From NCBI GenBank assembly GCA_031269595.1, contig JAISYX010000034.1:1-32221 (forward strand): 32,221 nucleotides of DNA, in the 5' to 3' direction. The notes below the pieces were generated by a model. The model saw only the letters and a program-made list of their open reading frames with translations, searched no databases and was not told where the DNA came from. The DNA is from Oscillospiraceae bacterium (GTDB taxonomy: Bacteria; Bacillota; Clostridia; Oscillospirales; Acutalibacteraceae). Positions within the stretch are counted from its first letter, which is position 1, and each line of letters opens with the position of its first letter. This document shows positions 28,552-32,221 of this stretch, piece by piece. The position numbers and the translations under genes are program-made.

Positions 28552-30597
28552 ATGAATATAACTATAAGTATAATAATCCCCACCTTTGGGGCAAGGCCGG
28601 AGCTTAAACGGGCGGTGGAATCCGCTCTTAATCAGGATTTTGCCGAATTTGAGCTTATTGTTGTGGACGATAACCCGCCTACTTCTGCCAACCGCCAAGC
28701 CACAAGGGATATGCTTGCAGAGTACAGGCAGAACAGCCAATTCAGGTATATAGAGTGCCATGAAAACAAGGGCGGCGCAGCTGCAAGAAATATGGGCATA
28801 GCCAAGGCTCAGGGCGAATGGATAGCCTTTTTAGATGATGATGATTACTTTTTAAAGAATAAGCTAAAGGAGCACTTGGCCTTTGCTCAGGCTAACCCTG
28901 AGTTGGACGGCAGCTACTGCGCCTATACTCAATGGGGGGTGCAGCAAAAGGCTGCTGTGTGCAAAGATTTAGCCTTTGGTCTGCTCTCACAGCGGGTGCA
29001 AATACCCACTCCAACCCTGTTTTTGCGCCGCTCTGCCATGCTGGAAATAGGCTGCTTTAACCCAAGCTACCCCAGACATCAGGATATTGAAATGCTGGTG
29101 CGCTTTGCCGAAAAGCACAGCCTATCACCCTTGCAAAAAAATCTTACGGTAATAGGCCAATCAGACGGCAAAAACGAGCTTCACGGCAGGGAGCTAGAGG
29201 CGTTAAAAACACAGTTTTTAAATGATTTCAGGGGCAAAATATCCAGCTTGGGCAAGGCTAAGCAAAAGCAAATCATATGCAGCAACTATGCCAATCTCTG
29301 GGCAGATTATCTGCACCGAGGCCCATTTGGTGAGATGCTTCGCATATACTTTAAATATGCTTTAAAGTATCCTATCGAGTTCCCAAAATGCTGTGTAAGG
29401 CGTGTGCAAAAGCACCTTGAAAGGGGCAAAAAGCTGCGTCAAAAGGCAGGCGAACAGCCGCAAAAACGCAGGATATTCGTGCTTGCCTCGTGGTTCCCCA
29501 CCCCAAAGCACCCCCTGTATGCCCCCTTTGTGGCGGAGCAGTCCGCCGCCCTGCACGAGCTGGGCTATGAGGTTACTGTGCTGAGCACAGAGCTGCTCTC
29601 AATCAAGGATTGGGAACGCCCAGAGCTTAGCAGGCGCAGCTTGCCGGGGATAGAGCTGTATCAGTTTATATTGCCTATTTATCAATTTGGAAGTCAAAAA
29701 CTATCAGTTAATTTAACAAAGCTTATAATGAACAGGCTATATAAAAAAGCTGTAAAGGAGCAGGGCAAGCCGGATTTAATACACGTTCAGGCTAGCCGTT
29801 TTGCAGGGTCTGCGGGTGCAGAGCTGGCCAAAAGAGAGGGCATACCCTGTGTTTTGACAGAGCATTTTTCTGCCATAATATGGGATACCTGCACCCCCAC
29901 GGAAAAGGAATGCATCAAGCAGACCATAAAGGGCAGCGATAAAGTGATAGCCGTAAGCCCCAAGCTTGCCCAAAAGCTTGAGGAGGAATACGGCGCAAAA
30001 TCGGCTGAGTATGTGCCAAATTTCATAGATACAGAGTTGTTTAGGCGCAATCCGCAGCCCCACGAGGGCTTCTGCTTTGTGTGCTGCTGCTGGCTTAGTG
30101 CCAGAAAGGCCGTGGATGTGCTTATACGTGCCTTTGCGGAGTGCGGTGAGGAGTTTAACAACTCAAGCCTTAAAATAGTGGGCGACGGCGGCGAGCGTGC
30201 CAAGCTGGAGGCCTTAGCTGCGGAGCTTGGTGTTGGGGAGCGTGTGGAGTTTCTCGGCTCAAGGAACAAGGAGGAGATAGCCGAAATAATGAACGGCTGC
30301 GATTGCTTTGTGCTGCCCTCCCGTGCCGAGACCTTTGGCATAGTTTATATTGAGGCTCTCTCTTGCGGCTTGCCTGTTATAGCCACACGCTGCGGCGGCC
30401 CTGAGGGCTTTGTAACAGCCGAAAACGGCATTTTGATTGACATTGACGATAAAGATGCCTTAAAAAAAGCAATGCTTGCCGTAAAAAACGGAAGCATTGC
30501 CTATGATAGCGATAAAATAAGCCGTGATACAGCCACAAGCTTTGGCAAGGAGATGTTCAAGGGCAAAATGGCGGAGCTTTTGGATGGCTTGGTGTAG
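28552..30597 (+). CDS. Fused GT2-GT4 glycosyltransferase
   Basis: A 681-residue protein starting at ATG 28552, with GGAG upstream. The N-terminal GT2 domain (about 1-230) has SIIIPTFGARPELKRAVESA, LIVVDDNPP and AFLDDDDYF. A linker rich in Lys/Arg follows (about 275-302). The C-terminal GT4 domain (about 303-681) has VLASWFPTPKHPLYAPF, VLTEH, VPNFIDTELF, VGDGGER and the EX7E motif in AETFGIVYIEALSCG. Two transferases in one chain may add consecutive sugars. The stop codon TAG lies inside the inverted-repeat element at 30594. Confidence 0.9.
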   Translation: MNITISIIIPTFGARPELKRAVESALNQDFAEFELIVVDDNPPTSANRQATRDMLAEYRQNSQFRYIECHENKGGAAARNMGIAKAQGEWIAFLDDDDYFLKNKLKEHLAFAQANPELDGSYCAYTQWGVQQKAAVCKDLAFGLLSQRVQIPTPTLFLRRSAMLEIGCFNPSYPRHQDIEMLVRFAEKHSLSPLQKNLTVIGQSDGKNELHGRELEALKTQFLNDFRGKISSLGKAKQKQIICSNYANLWADYLHRGPFGEMLRIYFKYALKYPIEFPKCCVRRVQKHLERGKKLRQKAGEQPQKRRIFVLASWFPTPKHPLYAPFVAEQSAALHELGYEVTVLSTELLSIKDWERPELSRRSLPGIELYQFILPIYQFGSQKLSVNLTKLIMNRLYKKAVKEQGKPDLIHVQASRFAGSAGAELAKREGIPCVLTEHFSAIIWDTCTPTEKECIKQTIKGSDKVIAVSPKLAQKLEEEYGAKSAEYVPNFIDTELFRRNPQPHEGFCFVCCCWLSARKAVDVLIRAFAECGEEFNNSSLKIVGDGGERAKLEALAAELGVGERVEFLGSRNKEEIAEIMNGCDCFVLPSRAETFGIVYIEALSCGLPVIATRCGGPEGFVTAENGILIDIDDKDALKKAMLAVKNGSIAYDSDKISRDTATSFGKEMFKGKMAELLDGLV

Positions 30598-30670
30598 GGG
30601 CAGACCTATGTGTCTGCCCAGATTATCGTAAAATGCCCGTCTTTGGGCAGACACATAGGTCTGCCCCTAC
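30594..30670. repeat. 77-bp perfect inverted-repeat element (MITE/terminator-like)
   Basis: Arms of 27 bases (30594-30620 and 30644-30670) are exact reverse complements, separated by 23 bases. Each arm starts GTAGGGGCAGACC and contains a nested CAGAC...GTCTG dyad. It sits between two convergent genes and supplies TAG stops to both (30595-30597 plus strand, 30667-30669 minus strand). The extreme arm identity resembles dispersed GTAGGGGC-type repeats seen in several bacteria, and it can also act as a bidirectional terminator. No target duplication is evident. Confidence 0.85.
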
Positions 30671-31686
30671 TTATTACTAATATCTGCCACAGAATCACCC
30701 TTGCGGAACTCGCATTTAAACTCCAGCCTCTGGGTTATATTGTGCTTGCCGCTGCCGCTTATTCTGCTTAAAAGCACATCTATTGCCAAATCCACCATGT
30801 CGTCTACAGGGGGGAAGATGTGTGTTAGCTTAACCGGCGAAATCTGGTCTAAATCCAGCAAATCCAAGCCCACAAAGGAGATGTCCTCAGGTATGCTCTT
30901 ACGCAGCTCAGAAATAGCCACAAATGAGCCCAGCGTGAGCTCGCTGCTGCTGTTGATTATGGCTGTGGGCGGGGTTTGCATCTCAAGAAAATGCTTTGTG
31001 CCCTTATACCCCGTTTTCATTAGTAATTCGGGGTTTTCGTATATATATTCGGGCAAAACAGGCAGTCCGTAGCGTTTTAAAGCGTCGGTGTAGGCCTGAA
31101 TTACAAGGGTAGATATATTGCCCTGCATAGGCGTTACAATCAAGCCTATGTGTTCATGACCATTGACGATTAAATATTCAATTGCATTGTAAAATGAGTT
31201 GTAGTTATCAAGACAGACAGAATCGGCGGTGTAGTGCTCCAAGCTTCTGTCTATAAGCACAACAGGTATCTGGTGCTTGTCGGCCTCTGCTAAAAAGCCG
31301 CCGTCCTCATCTATTGTAAGAGCTAAAATGCCGTCAACTCTTCTGTTAATAAGGAATTCCAGCGCATCCCGCTCTGTTTTTGAGGCGTTTAAGGAGTCAT
31401 AAACTAGGGTGGAGTAGCCACGCTGGCGCAGGGTGAGCTCTGCCCTTTGAGCCACAGTATTGTAAAAAAATGTGGTTATATCGGGGATAAGCAGGCCTAT
31501 TGTCTTAGTTTTGTTGGTTTTAAGACCCCTTGCAAATTCATTAATGCGAAAGTCTAACTCCTCTATGGCCTTTTCAATTTTTGCCTGATTTTCCTCCAGC
31601 ACCTTGCCGCCGTTAAGATGCTTTGATATGGTTGCCAGAGAAAGCCCCGTTACACGGGCTATATCCTTCATGGTTGCCGCTGACAT
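30667..31686 (-). CDS. LacI/GalR-family transcriptional repressor
   Basis: A 339-residue protein starting at ATG 31686, with AGAGAGG upstream. The N-terminal HTH is MKDIARVTGLSLATISKHLN, followed by the hinge helix NEFARGLKTNKTKTIGLLIP. The periplasmic-binding-like sugar domain contains ITTFFYNTVAQRAEL, RRVDGILAL, VVLIDRSLEH and SFVGLDLLDLDQIS. The effector is unknown, and no sugar-uptake operon lies in the window. The C-terminus ADISNK ends at a TAG provided by the inverted-repeat element, so the native end may have been altered. Confidence 0.92.
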   Translation of the reverse strand: MSAATMKDIARVTGLSLATISKHLNGGKVLEENQAKIEKAIEELDFRINEFARGLKTNKTKTIGLLIPDITTFFYNTVAQRAELTLRQRGYSTLVYDSLNASKTERDALEFLINRRVDGILALTIDEDGGFLAEADKHQIPVVLIDRSLEHYTADSVCLDNYNSFYNAIEYLIVNGHEHIGLIVTPMQGNISTLVIQAYTDALKRYGLPVLPEYIYENPELLMKTGYKGTKHFLEMQTPPTAIINSSSELTLGSFVAISELRKSIPEDISFVGLDLLDLDQISPVKLTHIFPPVDDMVDLAIDVLLSRISGSGKHNITQRLEFKCEFRKGDSVADISNK

Positions 31687-31732
31687 TGCTGTACCTCTCT
31701 TTATATAAATTAGACCCCAAAATGCAGTGTAT

Positions 31733-31778
31733 AAAACGTTCCATTCTTAATAATACAACAATATGCAAATTTCGTCAA
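31733..31778 (-). promoter_or_regulatory. Promoter and possible operator of the LacI-type gene
   Basis: Minus-strand TTGACG, 17 bases, TATTAT (31750-31778). The -35 box lies within a TGCAAA...TTTGCA dyad. An AAACGTT palindromic core at 31734-31740, just after the expected transcript start, resembles the CG-centred operators of LacI-family proteins, suggesting autoregulation. Confidence 0.6.
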
Positions 31779-31793
31779 GCTTTGCACGCAAAA

Positions 31794-31825
31794 AACCTGC
31801 CGCAAAGCATTTGTTGCGGCAGGTT
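31794..31825 (-). terminator. Strong intrinsic terminator
   Basis: AACCTGCCGCAA and TTGCGGCAGGTT form a perfect 12-base stem with an eight-base loop. A and T runs flank it on both sides, so it can work in either direction. It ends the minus-strand membrane-protein transcript before the LacI-gene promoter. The rest of 31687-31887 is promoter and AT-rich spacer. Confidence 0.88.
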
Positions 31826-31887
31826 TTTAATATTTACATATTTAAGATGCTTTGATATGCTTTTTAAAGAGGTATTTTTATATTGCT

Positions 31888-32221
31888 TTAAAATAGACTT
31901 GAAATAAAAATTACGCTAATTGTTACCAATGCCACAATATTTACTATACAAGCAAGCCAATTTAACAATTTATTGAGACCAATCAGCAAATCTGCGGGTT
32001 CTGCGTCATCACTATTCTTAACATAAAAGCTTCCTCTCCAACGAAACCAAGCAAGGGTAAAGCCTGGGAAAAAATTATTCCATGCACATCCCACTGAAAC
32101 TACAGGGGTACAGATTAAGGCCAATAACCCAAAAATATGACCAGTAATATCAATGTCTAACCGACCAACAGCAAACATATTTAATGCTGCTAACCCAAGG
32201 TTTATCGCAGAGACGATTCTA
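31888..32221 (-). CDS. Small membrane protein, 5' end beyond window (DUF6199-like?)
   Basis: The frame is open to the edge of the window. ATG 32178 is possible, but the codons upstream (RIVSAINLGLAALN) look coding, so the real start probably lies outside. There are three hydrophobic stretches: LALNMFAVG-type N-terminus, HIFGLLALICTPVVSVGCA, and the C-terminal LLNWLACIVNIVALVTISVI. The middle piece FYVKNSDDAEPADLLIGLNK resembles the EPSD-type motif of small DUF6199-like membrane proteins. Tentative assignment. No partner gene is visible. Confidence 0.55.
   Translation of the reverse strand, partial: RIVSAINLGLAALNMFAVGRLDIDITGHIFGLLALICTPVVSVGCAWNNFFPGFTLAWFRWRGSFYVKNSDDAEPADLLIGLNKLLNWLACIVNIVALVTISVIFISSLF

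Overview
The window is mostly an integrated temperate siphophage, joined at its right end to a chromosomal segment of what looks like a Gram-positive Clostridia-type host. The phage part (1 to about 24,880) is AT-rich and uses Firmicutes-style Shine-Dalgarno sites with many TTG and GTG starts. The host part (about 24,880 to 32,221) is richer in GC. It carries an RqcH/NFACT protein, LacI-type and YcxB-type genes and glycosyltransferases. This fits an intestinal-type Clostridia member, but the species cannot be named from sequence alone.

Phage layout. Almost everything from 22,352 down to 1 reads on the minus strand, in classical early-to-late order. A divergent lysogeny switch lies at 22,383-22,470: a consensus early promoter faces left, and a repressor promoter faces right with operator-like GACAACG sites between them. 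To the right are the repressor, a tiny convergent minus-strand gene with its own consensus promoter, a membrane-anchored probable moron protein and a tyrosine integrase, followed by the attachment junction. Leftward early genes are small unknown proteins, a short C5-type DNA methyltransferase and a PP-loop (PAPS-reductase-like) enzyme. Next come several HTH regulators and a pentapeptide-repeat protein. The replication module follows: Gp157-like, HTH, AAA NTPase, DUF669 single-strand-binding-type protein, DUF927 ATPase, an iteron-type origin, SF2 helicase and VRR-NUC nuclease. An AbrB-like mini-ORF and a sigma-like DUF1492 late regulator lead to the late operon. That operon is SPP1-like: terminase small and large, portal, minor head protein fused to an ADP-ribosyltransferase, scaffold, major capsid, connectors, tail terminator, tail tube, tail chaperones and the start of the tape measure. 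Tail tip, lysis genes and the other att site lie outside the window.

Host part. The prophage sits inside a copy of a YcxB-like membrane protein gene. The 3' half of that gene remains next to the integrase, and an intact paralogue follows immediately. Then come rqcH, two glycosyltransferase genes (one a GT2-GT4 fusion), a 77-bp perfect inverted-repeat element that supplies the stop codons of both flanking genes, a LacI-family repressor and a truncated membrane-protein gene.

The observations most worth following are: three early genes that appear to start with ATT and a repressor that appears to start with CTG; a symmetric iteron origin; two replication proteins with SSB-like acidic C-terminal tips; a virion protein carrying an intact R-S-E ADP-ribosyltransferase domain; and a promoter-driven micro-gene convergent with the repressor.
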